Shown piece after piece: positions 6,709-14,459 of a stretch of DNA of 23,138 nucleotides. Source of the DNA: CALFMR01 sp035550595 (GTDB taxonomy: Bacteria > Acidobacteriota > Vicinamibacteria > Vicinamibacterales > SCN-69-37); assembly GCA_035550595.1 (NCBI GenBank), contig DASZOV010000010.1, forward strand, positions 1 to 23,138, in the 5' to 3' direction. The notes under the pieces are model-generated. The model was not told where the DNA came from and searched no databases. It worked only from the letters and a program-made list of their open reading frames with translations. Position numbers and translations under genes: made by a program. Numbering within the stretch: the stretch's first letter is position 1; each line of letters starts with the position of its first letter.

Positions 6709-7551
6709 CTAGACGAACTCGACCGGCACCGGCCGCGGGATGAGCTGCTTCTCGTAGGCCTCGCCAAAGAACCGCGCGAGGGCCGCGCGGCCGCGCTCGC
6801 CGTAGTCGAGCGTGAGCTGATTCACGTACATCCCGACGAAGCGATCGGTATCGTCGGCCGGCAGGCCGCGGCCGTACTGCTGCGCGTACGCGACGGCTTC
6901 GGGACGATGCGACAAGGCGTGCGCGATGCTGTCGTGCAGCATCGTCGAGACGCGGCTGATGACGTCGGGACCGAGATCGCGGCGGATGACGTTGCCGCCG
7001 AGCGGCAGCGGCAGTCCGCCCGTGCGATCGAACCACCACTCACCCAGGTCGACGATCTTGTGCAAGCCGTCGGCCTCATACGTGATCTGGCCTTCGTGAA
7101 TCAGCAGCCCTGCGTCGACCTTGCCGTCGAGCACGGCCTGACCGATCTCGTCGAACGGCACGACCTCGTACTTGAACACGGGATCGTACAGGCGAAGCGT
7201 GAGAAACGCGGACGTCAGCTCGCCGGGGATCGCGATCTTGAGGTCGGCGAGACGGACGGGCCCGTCGCCCTTTGACGGATGCGGCTTGCGCGCGACGAGG
7301 ATGGGACCGTACTGATCGCCCATGCTCGCGCCGTGCGGCAGGAGCGCGTAGCGATCCAGCAAGTGCGCGTAGGCGTGAAAGGAGACGGCCGTGACTTCGT
7401 AGCGGCCCTCGAACGCGGCGCGGTTGAGCGTCTCGATGTCGGCCAACACCTGCGCGACCTCGATGTCGCCGGCGCCGACGGCGCCCGACGCCAGCCCGTA
7501 GAACATGAACGCGTCGTCGGAATCCGGACTGTGAGCAACGGTAATTTTCAT
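6709..7551 (-). CDS. mqnD: 1,4-dihydroxy-6-naphthoate synthase MqnD
   Basis: MqnD converts cyclic dehypoxanthinylfutalosine to 1,4-dihydroxy-6-naphthoate in the futalosine menaquinone route, so it works with mqnE at 1815-2927. The 280-residue protein begins MKITVAHSPDSDDAFMFYGL, the family start, followed by ETLNRAAFEGRYEVTAVSFHAYAHL, an IAIPGELTSAFLTLRL block and DAGLLIHEGQITYE. The fold is that of periplasmic binding proteins, but no signal peptide is present, so it is cytoplasmic. The frame extends upstream, but the ATG at 7551 gives the family N-terminus. Its ribosome site is weak (CGGG). It lies 28 bases after otsB on the same strand, so it may be carried on the trehalose transcript despite the unrelated pathway. 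MqnA, MqnB and MqnC are not in the window. Confidence 0.94.
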   Translation of the reverse strand: MKITVAHSPDSDDAFMFYGLASGAVGAGDIEVAQVLADIETLNRAAFEGRYEVTAVSFHAYAHLLDRYALLPHGASMGDQYGPILVARKPHPSKGDGPVRLADLKIAIPGELTSAFLTLRLYDPVFKYEVVPFDEIGQAVLDGKVDAGLLIHEGQITYEADGLHKIVDLGEWWFDRTGGLPLPLGGNVIRRDLGPDVISRVSTMLHDSIAHALSHRPEAVAYAQQYGRGLPADDTDRFVGMYVNQLTLDYGERGRAALARFFGEAYEKQLIPRPVPVEFV

Positions 7552-7579
7552 CCCGAATAGTCTCGCATATCGACCCGGA

Positions 7580-8326
7580 TCAATCGCCGGGCAGCGGCTG
7601 CCGCAACACGGCCAGACGTGCGAACAGGCGGCCGACCGAAGCAGGGCCGGCCAGGCGGAAGTCGATGAGGTGCGTGTGCGGCCGCGGGCCCACGCCGACG
7701 ACGGTGTCGGACTCGCCAAGCGTGTCGAACGCATCTTCATCGGTACGGTCGTCGCCGAGATAGAGGATCGACACCGGTTCGCCGAGCCGCGTTTCGACGC
7801 GCGCCTTGATCCATTCGGCCGCGCGCCCCTTGTGCCAGTCGACGTCGGGCAGCAGCTCGAGCGCTTTGGCGCCAGTCATCGACTTCAAGACGCGCGCTTC
7901 GAGCTGCGGTTCAGCGAGTGCCTCGAACTCTTCCAACGCGCGATCCGCCAGATCGGGCGGTGCGAGGCGCACGTGACAGGTGAGCGAGTACGTCTTGTTC
8001 TCGAGGTACACGCCCGGACACCAGGCGAGCTCGCGCGCCGCGGTCCGTGCGAGGCGATCGATCACTTGCGCCACGCTGTCGAGCGCGTAGTGATGGAACG
8101 CGCAGTCCGGCCCTTCGATTTCGAGGCCGTGCAGCCCCGCGACGAAGGCCGCGGCCGGACCGACGCGCGCCGCCACGTCGGCGAGGCGCCGACCGCTCAC
8201 GACGCCGAACGTCACGGTCGGCTGCCGGGCGATCGCCGCGATGCCGGCAGCGACCGCGTCGGTGACGAACGCTTCTTCCGGCGTCGGCGTGAGGTCCGCG
8301 AGCGTGCCGTCGAAGTCCGTCAGCAA
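7580..8326 (-). CDS. otsB: Trehalose-6-phosphate phosphatase OtsB (start uncertain)
   Basis: OtsB removes phosphate from trehalose-6-phosphate, completing the OtsA-OtsB route. HAD motif I is DFDGTLADLTPTPEEA; motif II/III region includes VSGRRLADVAARVG, and the acidic motif is LYLGDDRTDEDAF. Length, about 248 residues from here, suits the family. The start is a problem: the only in-frame ATG, GTG or TTG is TTG at 8326, three codons before the catalytic Asp, which would remove the core strand LLLL that precedes it. Plausible OtsB sequence (DRVAAAIDARTSGRHLLLL) continues upstream to about 8392 in the same frame. An ATG at 8397 is out of frame and would join it if two bases of the TATA stretch were absent. 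A frameshift, sequence error or unusual start codon is possible. The upstream fusion gene ends at 8415. Confidence 0.9.
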   Translation of the reverse strand: MLTDFDGTLADLTPTPEEAFVTDAVAAGIAAIARQPTVTFGVVSGRRLADVAARVGPAAAFVAGLHGLEIEGPDCAFHHYALDSVAQVIDRLARTAARELAWCPGVYLENKTYSLTCHVRLAPPDLADRALEEFEALAEPQLEARVLKSMTGAKALELLPDVDWHKGRAAEWIKARVETRLGEPVSILYLGDDRTDEDAFDTLGESDTVVGVGPRPHTHLIDFRLAGPASVGRLFARLAVLRQPLPGD

Positions 8327-8414
8327 CAGGAGGTGACGACCAGACGTTCGCGCGTCGATCGCCGCGGCGACGCGGTCGGACGTGTCGTATATCGCATTGC
8401 TACGCTCGTGCTGC

Positions 8415-11126
8415 CTACCCAGAGAGGAACCCCGTGCCTTTCCGCCGTTCGAGCCGATCGAGGATATCGGACGCCCAGGCGAGGACGTCGCGTCCGGCCA
8501 CGCGTCGCCGGAGCGCCTGCATACGCCGACGCTGCTCCCAGCGCGGCATCTCGATCGCGCGTTCGATCGCCGCCGCGAAGCCGCGCTCGTCGTAAGGATT
8601 GATGATGAGCGCCTCGGACAACTCCTCGGCCGCGCCCGCCAGCTCGCTCAGGATCAGCACGCCTTGATGGTCGTCACGCGCCGCGACGAACTCCTTCGCG
8701 ACGAGGTTCATGCCGTCGTGGAGCGACGAGACGACGCAGAAGTCCGCGATCCGGTAGAGCGCGACGAGCTGCGGGAGCTGGAACGTCTCCTTGAGATAGA
8801 TGATCGGACACGCGCGCCCACGGCGGCCGAACTCCTGGTTGACGCGCGCGATCTGCCCTTCGATCTCCTCCTGGATCTCGGCGTAGCCCGGCACGTCCGA
8901 TCGCGACGGCACGCCGATCTGCAGGAACGTGAACCGACCGACGAGCTGCGGCCGCTCGCGCAGCACGCGTGCGATGGCCGCGACGCGCTCGGGAATGCCC
9001 TTCGTGTAGTCGAGCCGATCGACGCCGACGCCGACGATGTGATCCGACAGCCCGAGCGAGTCGGCGAGCGTCTGCATCTCGGCCGGCAGCGTCGGCTCGG
9101 CCAGGATGGTGCTGATGCGATCGAAGTCGGCGCCGATGGGAATCGAGACGACGCGAACCGGACGATCGCCGAAGTACACGACGTCGCCCGAGACCGACGC
9201 GCCGATCTCGTCGGCGACGGCCGCGAGGAAGTTGCGCTGATCGCGCGGCACCTGAAACGCGACGAGGTCGTTGCTCAGCATCCCCTCGAGCAGCTCGCGC
9301 CGCCACGGGCAAATGCGCAGGCGATCGACGTCCGGCCAGGGGATGTGCCAGAAGAGCGCGGTCCGGAGCTGCCGGCGCGCGCGCAGCTCCTTGGCCACGA
9401 GCGCGAGGTGATAGTCGTTGAGGAACACGGACGAGTTCGGCTTGGCCTCGGCGGCCGCCGCTTCGGCGAACAGCCGGTTGACCTCCTGATACGCCGTCCA
9501 GTCCTCGTCGTTGAACACCGGCCGGACGTGCGCCTGGTGGCACAGCGGCCAGAGCGCGCTGTTCGAGAAGCCCGCGTAGTAGTGCTCTTCCTGATACGGC
9601 GTGAGCCACAGCCGCCGCAGCCGGTAGGCCGGCGCGTCGGGTGGCACTTCGACCGACTGGTTCTCGTCGACGACGTCGCGGTCCGCGCTGCCGGCGCCGT
9701 GCGCGATCCACACGCCGCCGCGCTCGCGCATGAGCGCGTCGAGCGCGACCGAGACACCGCCGGGCGTCGGCTTGGCTTGAATCGATCCGTCCTCCGCGCG
9801 CTCGTGGACCCACGGCTCTCGGTTCGAGACGACGATGAGCGTCCCGTCGGACCGGCCGATCTCGCCGGCCTGCACCAATGCCGCGCGGAAGATAATCGGC
9901 CCGACGAGTTGCGTGATCGCGACCACGGCGACGACGGCCGCCTGGAGACGCGATCCCCAGTCCGGCAGCGCAATCGCCACGGCCGCCCACCCGACCGTCG
10001 TCCCCGCCGTCGGCAGGAGCGCGCGCCAGAGGAGCGAGCGCACGACCGGGGTCGTGTCGCCGGTCACGCGTGCGCCGACCGACACGCCGACGCGCAGGAA
10101 GCCGGCGAAGAGCGCCGTCAGCCCAACGGCGAACGTCCCGATCGTCGCCACGGCTTCGACGTGCATCGACGCGCCGAGCGCCGCGAAGAACAGCACGAGC
10201 ACCGGCATGGCGGCGTGCTCCATCGCGTCGTGAAGCACCGTCCCCACTTCCGGCAGGACGTTCTGGACGACGAGCCCGGCCGCCAGACCCGCGAGGAACG
10301 GCTCGAGACCGAACGGCGCCGTGAACGCCGTCAGAATCGCGCAGAGCGCAAGGAGGACGATGGTGAGCTCGCGCCCGACATAGCGGAGGTACAGCGTCAG
10401 CAGCGCGCCCATCGCCGTGCCGAACGCCACGGACCCGAGAATCGTCCACGCCACGCCGACCAGTGCGTCCGCGGCATGAAACGCCGACCCCTCGAACACG
10501 AACGCGGCGATCGCCTGCCAGCCCGCGAGAAGGACGAGCGAGACGACCTGCATCAGGACCGCGATCTCCATCGAGCGATCGGCGAGCGGGCCACGCGCCC
10601 GGCTCTCGGCGATGATCGCGACCGTTACGGCCGGCGAGGCGGCGACGAGCAGTGTGGCCGTCAGCGCCGCGGCGACCGCGCGCTCGTCGAACGGCAGGCC
10701 GCGCGTGAGCGGAATCCACACCGACACGATCGACAGGCTCGCCGCGATGCCGACCCAGACGATGACGGAAATGGTGCCGGCGAAGAGGACGGTCGACGCG
10801 AGCGTCGGTCCGCGCCGGCGCAGGTTCAGGCGCAGCCCGGCAATCACGGCAATCACGACGATGGCGAAGCTGCTGCCCGTGCGCAGATCGCGCGCCATCG
10901 GGTCGGTGATGATGTTCGCGAGCGACGGACCACACAGGAGACCGAAGGCCAGATAGCCCGTCACGCGCGGCAGGCGGACGAACTCGCAGAGCCAGCCGAC
11001 GATCGACGCGGCGATCAGCGCGACGCCGAGGGCCAGCGCGGCCGAACTACCTGCGGGCGTGCCGACGCGCGCGACGATGATCGCCGCGAGCCCGACGGCA
11101 ATGGTGAGCGCCGCGAGACGCCTCAC
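8415..11126 (-). CDS. Fusion: CPA antiporter-like membrane domain + trehalose-6-phosphate synthase (OtsA)
   Basis: This 903-residue protein joins two families in one uninterrupted frame. Residues 1-417 form about 13-14 membrane spans of the cation:proton antiporter type (VTGYLAFGLLCGPSLA, AASPAVTVAIIAESRARGPL, EPFLAGLAAGLVVQNVLP). Residues 429-895 are a GT20 trehalose-6-phosphate synthase, which transfers glucose from UDP- or ADP-glucose to glucose-6-phosphate: VVSNREPW (433-439), PTPGGVSVAL, YYAGFSNSALWPLCH, NDYH (570-573), FWHIPWP, VDRLDYTKGIPER (Arg704, Lys709) and SLHDGMNLVAKEF (801-813). Catalytic and phosphate-binding residues are retained. In the antiporter part, the acidic pair usual in the ion-binding helix appears as LMQVV (191-195), so transport may be lost. 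The GTG start overlaps the stop of the preceding antiporter gene (GTGA). OtsB follows. Ordinary OtsA is soluble, about 450-500 residues. Confidence 0.93.
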   Translation of the reverse strand: MRRLAALTIAVGLAAIIVARVGTPAGSSAALALGVALIAASIVGWLCEFVRLPRVTGYLAFGLLCGPSLANIITDPMARDLRTGSSFAIVVIAVIAGLRLNLRRRGPTLASTVLFAGTISVIVWVGIAASLSIVSVWIPLTRGLPFDERAVAAALTATLLVAASPAVTVAIIAESRARGPLADRSMEIAVLMQVVSLVLLAGWQAIAAFVFEGSAFHAADALVGVAWTILGSVAFGTAMGALLTLYLRYVGRELTIVLLALCAILTAFTAPFGLEPFLAGLAAGLVVQNVLPEVGTVLHDAMEHAAMPVLVLFFAALGASMHVEAVATIGTFAVGLTALFAGFLRVGVSVGARVTGDTTPVVRSLLWRALLPTAGTTVGWAAVAIALPDWGSRLQAAVVAVVAITQLVGPIIFRAALVQAGEIGRSDGTLIVVSNREPWVHERAEDGSIQAKPTPGGVSVALDALMRERGGVWIAHGAGSADRDVVDENQSVEVPPDAPAYRLRRLWLTPYQEEHYYAGFSNSALWPLCHQAHVRPVFNDEDWTAYQEVNRLFAEAAAAEAKPNSSVFLNDYHLALVAKELRARRQLRTALFWHIPWPDVDRLRICPWRRELLEGMLSNDLVAFQVPRDQRNFLAAVADEIGASVSGDVVYFGDRPVRVVSIPIGADFDRISTILAEPTLPAEMQTLADSLGLSDHIVGVGVDRLDYTKGIPERVAAIARVLRERPQLVGRFTFLQIGVPSRSDVPGYAEIQEEIEGQIARVNQEFGRRGRACPIIYLKETFQLPQLVALYRIADFCVVSSLHDGMNLVAKEFVAARDDHQGVLILSELAGAAEELSEALIINPYDERGFAAAIERAIEMPRWEQRRRMQALRRRVAGRDVLAWASDILDRLERRKGTGFLSG

Positions 11127-12313
11127 CGCGCGGCTCCCCGCCAGTGCGGCACGACGGCTAGTGCGAACAGCTCGAAGGCAGCCGTGCCCATCGCGACCGT
11201 CGACAGGATGACGTCACCGGCCGTGCCCGGCAGCAGTTGCCGGAAGTTCAGCGCGAAGGCAACGGCCAGGACGCCCGGAGACATGAGATACGCCGCGAGA
11301 TCCGCCGCGCTGACTTCGACGAGACGCGCCGACAACCACGCGCCCGCCACCTTTCCCGCGAGCCGGAAGAGCAGATAGGGCGTGAGCAGCCAGACCGCGG
11401 CGAGCGACGGCGTCACCATGGCGCCGGCCGTGACGAGTAACAGCACGACGAGCGGATGCTGCACTTTGCGCAGGTCGTCCTGGACGATCCGATCCGCGCG
11501 GCCGGGCGCGAGCGTCCACACGCCGCCGGCAATGAGCCCGACGGCGAGCGGCGACACGCGGAGATAGGACGCCGCCCCGCCCGCGAGCGACAGCGCGCCC
11601 AGCACGAACACGACGCGCTCGGCGTTGGATTCCGCGCGCTCGAAGAGTAGCCAGCCAATCGCGCCCACTGCCGCGCCCACGACGAGCGGCGCGAGCAGCA
11701 CGATCCACAAGCCGCGATCCGTCGCGCCCGGGACGAGCGCGCACGCGCCGATCGTCACGACAATCGGCAGCACGTCGTCGAGGTCGGCGACACGCGTGGC
11801 CACGGCCGCGACCGGCTCCGAGTCGGGATCCGCCGAAGTCGCCGATGACGCGGACGCCGACAGGCCGAGCGCGATCGCCAGCACGAGGAGCGGCGCGTCG
11901 ATCGGCACGCGCGTCGCGTGGACGAAATACACCGTCGCTCCGCCGACGGCGACGATCGTGACGAGGCTCTCGAGACTCGCGGCGACGAACAACCGCACGG
12001 CCGATCGGATCTCTCGGCCGAGCGCGATGCCCACGATGACGCCGAGAATGGCGAGCGCGATCGTGACGGCCAGATCCAGACGCGCGAGCAGACGCGTCGA
12101 GACGAAGCCAAGCGCGTGTGGCCCCGCAACGACGCCGAGCAACAGAAAGAGCGCCGCCGGGGTGAGCGAGGGCGCGAGGCCGAGTGCCGATCGCGTGCGG
12201 AGGAGCGAAATGAGCCAGGCGAAGGGTGATGGCGGCGGACTGCCGAGGCGGCGGTCGAGCGGGTCGCGCCCGCCGAGCTCGCGCCGGCGCACATCGCGCG
12301 GACCTCGTGTCAC
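11123..12313 (-). CDS. Cation:proton antiporter-like membrane protein
   Basis: This is a 396-residue integral membrane protein with about 11-12 hydrophobic spans, resembling the CPA superfamily (KefB/NhaA-like). Recognisable pieces are TPAALFLLLGVVAGPHALGF near the first span, ALGLSASASSATS, and VADLDDVLPIVVTIGA, where Asp179-Asp180 sit where antiporters carry their ion-binding acids. The N-terminal 30 residues are charged and Pro-rich. The GTG start overlaps the upstream stop (GTGA, 12310-12313) and the stop overlaps the OtsA-fusion start (11123-11126), so it is translationally locked between them. It may be a Na+/H+ or K+/H+ exchanger, or a partner subunit of the fused antiporter-like domain. 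Substrate is unknown; family assignment is by eye and moderately sure. Confidence 0.78.
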   Translation of the reverse strand: MTRGPRDVRRRELGGRDPLDRRLGSPPPSPFAWLISLLRTRSALGLAPSLTPAALFLLLGVVAGPHALGFVSTRLLARLDLAVTIALAILGVIVGIALGREIRSAVRLFVAASLESLVTIVAVGGATVYFVHATRVPIDAPLLVLAIALGLSASASSATSADPDSEPVAAVATRVADLDDVLPIVVTIGACALVPGATDRGLWIVLLAPLVVGAAVGAIGWLLFERAESNAERVVFVLGALSLAGGAASYLRVSPLAVGLIAGGVWTLAPGRADRIVQDDLRKVQHPLVVLLLVTAGAMVTPSLAAVWLLTPYLLFRLAGKVAGAWLSARLVEVSAADLAAYLMSPGVLAVAFALNFRQLLPGTAGDVILSTVAMGTAAFELFALAVVPHWRGAAR

Positions 12314-13134
12314 TGCGTCGCGACTCCGCGCACGAGTTCGCCGACGACCGCAACGAGCGCCTCGCGGGGCACGACCGCGATGGTGTCCCCGTGCCTCGCC
12401 ACGAGGCCGACGAACCGTCCATCCATGGAGAACAACCAGGTGCCGGCGCGGAGCGCCGGCTGGTCGCCGAGCGTGAGCACGGGCGCGGGCCAGTGATCGT
12501 CGGGCGCCAGATCCGCGCGGCCGACGAACACGGGCTGAATCGTGGGACCACCGGGCATCGCGTCGACGGCGCCGACGTAGCCGAATCCAGGGAACGTCGC
12601 GACCGGCCAGCCATCGAGGAACTCGCTGCCCGGCGTCGTGTGCACGAGCGCGATCTCACGCACGGGATCGGAGGCGACGACCGTAATCGGCGTGGCGACG
12701 CCGGCGAACGCCGTCGGCACATAGCCGGCGGGCACATGGACGAGCGCCAGATCCGTGCGCACGCGCAGCGCGACGGCGAACTGCGGCGGCAGCGGCGGTG
12801 CCGAGTCCGTCGTCGTCCCACGTCCTTGACGCGGCCGCGCGGGCGCGTGCGCCGGCGGCGCGGCACCGGCCGGCGCGGCATCGCATTGGACGACGAGCAG
12901 CGACGGCGAGACGCGCGTGAGGAGCGTGCCGGTCGTCGCCGCCATGTCCTCGAACGCCGCGCGCGCGGCAAGGCCGGCAAGTGGACCGGGCGTCGGCGCG
13001 ACGGCCGTCGTGATGCTGGCCGATGGGAACCGGAACCGGGCCAGCAGCAGGAGGACGGCCAGCGACACGACGACGACGAGCACGAGCAGTCGCGTTTCGC
13101 GGCGCGATCGATCCTGCAGCTCCTCAGCGGCCAT
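12310..13134 (-). CDS. Membrane-anchored trypsin-like pseudo-protease
   Basis: This is a 274-residue protein with a short cytoplasmic N-terminus (MAAEELQDRSRRETR), one membrane span (16-33) and a periplasmic domain. From about residue 70 the order of short strands resembles the HtrA/trypsin fold: RVSPSLLVVQCD, FAVALRVRTDLALVHVP, TVVASDPVREIALVHT, FPGFGYVGAVDAMPGG, and GTWLFSMDGRFVGLV, which corresponds to the GNSGGPL-to-VGI segment. The catalytic His and the GNSGG serine are absent, so it should not be a peptidase. A Pro/Ala-rich loop covers 87-117. The ATG at 13134 has a perfect GAGGAG site 6 bases upstream. It is first of a coupled series with the antiporter and the OtsA fusion, which suggests a periplasmic partner or sensor. 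Fold assignment is moderate; function is inferred only from context. Confidence 0.7.
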   Translation of the reverse strand: MAAEELQDRSRRETRLLVLVVVVSLAVLLLLARFRFPSASITTAVAPTPGPLAGLAARAAFEDMAATTGTLLTRVSPSLLVVQCDAAPAGAAPPAHAPARPRQGRGTTTDSAPPLPPQFAVALRVRTDLALVHVPAGYVPTAFAGVATPITVVASDPVREIALVHTTPGSEFLDGWPVATFPGFGYVGAVDAMPGGPTIQPVFVGRADLAPDDHWPAPVLTLGDQPALRAGTWLFSMDGRFVGLVARHGDTIAVVPREALVAVVGELVRGVATQ

Positions 13135-13212
13135 CAACACTCCTCACGTGCCAGCGACGCCGGTGCATTCCACCGCGGCTGGACCTCGCTCAATCCCTTG
13201 AAGCACGTCACG

Positions 13213-13305
13213 GGCCCGCCGATGTGCGGGCCAGAGAAAAACGGATTCCCACGTGACCCGCGAGACGCGGGTCGATTGACGGTCCAGCGCCGGCTAGACC
13301 GGCGC
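13213..13305 (-). terminator. Three consecutive hairpins after the cysteine desulfurase gene
   Basis: Three perfect 7-bp inverted pairs follow each other: GCGCCGG/CCGGCGC (13287-13305, enclosing the desulfurase stop codon), GACCCGC/GCGGGTC (13255-13273) and GGCCCGC/GCGGGCC (13213-13232). On the minus strand a TTTTT run lies between the second and third. Together they may end the desulfurase transcript before the trehalose operon begins at 13134. The T run is 14 bases from the second stem, so none is a textbook terminator. Confidence 0.4.
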
Positions 13306-14448
13306 CATCCGGCGAAGGTGGCGGACGACGGCGACGAAACGATCGACGGCCTCGTCGATCTCGGCCGCGGTCGTGAAACGCCCCAGGCCGAAGCGAACGG
13401 ACGCCGACGGGACGGCGCCTGCACCGACGAGCGCCAGGAGCACGTGCGACGGCTCGCCGGACGCCGAACTGCACGCCGACCCCGCCGACACGGCGATGTC
13501 GCCGATGCCGATCATCAACGCCTCGCCGTCCACGTCGTCGAACCCGACATGAAGGTTGTTCGGCAGACGATGATCGAGCGTGCCGTGTACGGTGACGCCG
13601 TCGAGGCCCGCTCTGAGTCCCGCCAGCAACCGATCGCGTAGTCCGCCCACGCGTTCGGCCTCGGTCGTCATCTCCTCGCGGCAGATCTCGCACGCACGTC
13701 CGAGACCGACGATGCCGGGCACGTTCAGCGTGCCGGCGCGCAGGCCGCGCTCGTGACCGCCGCCGACGAGAAGCGGCGCAATAGGCGTGCGATGCCGGAG
13801 ATAGAGCGCGCCCGCCCCTTTCGGTCCGTAAATCTTGTGTGCCGTGAGCGACAACGCGTCGATGCCGTCACCGGCGACGTCGACCGGAATCTTCCCGACG
13901 GCCTGTGCGGCGTCGACGTGCAGCCTCGCACCGCGCCGGTGCGCGATTGCGGCGACCTCGGCAATCGGCTGCACGGTGCCGATCTCGTTGTTCGCCGCCA
14001 TCACGCTCACGATAGCCGTCGACTCGGTCACGAGCTCGGTGAGCGCGGCGAGGTCGACGCGGCCGTCACGATCGATCGGCGCGATGGCCAGGTCCCACCC
14101 CTCCCGCGCGAGCTGTCGCGCGGACTCGAGGACTGACTTGTGCTCGATCGCCGACACGACGATGCGGCGCCGGTCGGCGGGCGCCACGGCGGCGAGACCT
14201 CGCATGGCGAAGTTGTTCGACTCGGTGGCGCCGCTCGTGAAGACGATCTCGCGCGCGGTCGCGCCGATGATCGCCGCGACCTCGCGGCGCGCCTGCTCGA
14301 CACCGGCCTGCGCCTTCCACCCCCACTGATGTGTCGATGAGGCCGCGTTGCCGAAGTCCTCGGTGAAGAACGGCAGCATGGCGTCGAGCACGCGGCGGTC
14401 GACGGGGGTCGTGGCGTGGCAGTCGAGATAGATCGGCGCCCGCGACAT
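13294..14448 (-). CDS. Cysteine desulfurase, NifS/IscS class
   Basis: This PLP enzyme removes sulfur from cysteine to supply Fe-S clusters and thiolated cofactors or tRNA. The 384-residue protein starts MSRAPIYLDCHATTPVDRRV and has TSGATESNNFAMRG, IEHKSV (His103), HVDAAQAVGK, the PLP lysine in SLTAHKIYGPKG (Lys205), RAGTLNVPGIVG and the mobile catalytic-cysteine loop SAGSACSSASGEPSHVL (Cys326). These mark class I (NifS/IscS), distinct from SufS at 18959-20200. No iscU, iscA or iscR is nearby, so it may serve tRNA thiolation or general sulfur supply. The ATG at 14448 is only nine bases from the divergent treS ATG, with a CATAAT box six bases upstream, which would give a leaderless message. The frame continues upstream for hundreds of codons antisense to treS, which I treat as chance. 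Confidence 0.95.
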   Translation of the reverse strand: MSRAPIYLDCHATTPVDRRVLDAMLPFFTEDFGNAASSTHQWGWKAQAGVEQARREVAAIIGATAREIVFTSGATESNNFAMRGLAAVAPADRRRIVVSAIEHKSVLESARQLAREGWDLAIAPIDRDGRVDLAALTELVTESTAIVSVMAANNEIGTVQPIAEVAAIAHRRGARLHVDAAQAVGKIPVDVAGDGIDALSLTAHKIYGPKGAGALYLRHRTPIAPLLVGGGHERGLRAGTLNVPGIVGLGRACEICREEMTTEAERVGGLRDRLLAGLRAGLDGVTVHGTLDHRLPNNLHVGFDDVDGEALMIGIGDIAVSAGSACSSASGEPSHVLLALVGAGAVPSASVRFGLGRFTTAAEIDEAVDRFVAVVRHLRRMAPV

Positions 14449-14453
14449 ACGGG

Positions 14454-14459
14454 TATTAT
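14454..14459. promoter_or_regulatory. Possible divergent -10 element between iscS-type gene and treS
   Basis: The plus strand reads TATTAT and the minus strand ATAATA, with CATAAT at 14460-14455 on the minus strand. Both are close to the sigma-70 -10 consensus. They sit in the nine-base gap between two divergent start codons. A plus-strand transcript from here would favour the treS ATG at 14521; a minus-strand one would begin at or next to the desulfurase ATG. No clear -35 boxes are seen. Confidence 0.25.

Noticed and set aside
8382..11378. Very long plus-strand open frame opposite the OtsA fusion
   Set aside because: Its Arg/Asp/His-rich product has no family sequence, while the minus strand encodes well-conserved proteins over the whole span. 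Such antisense frames are common in GC-rich genes.
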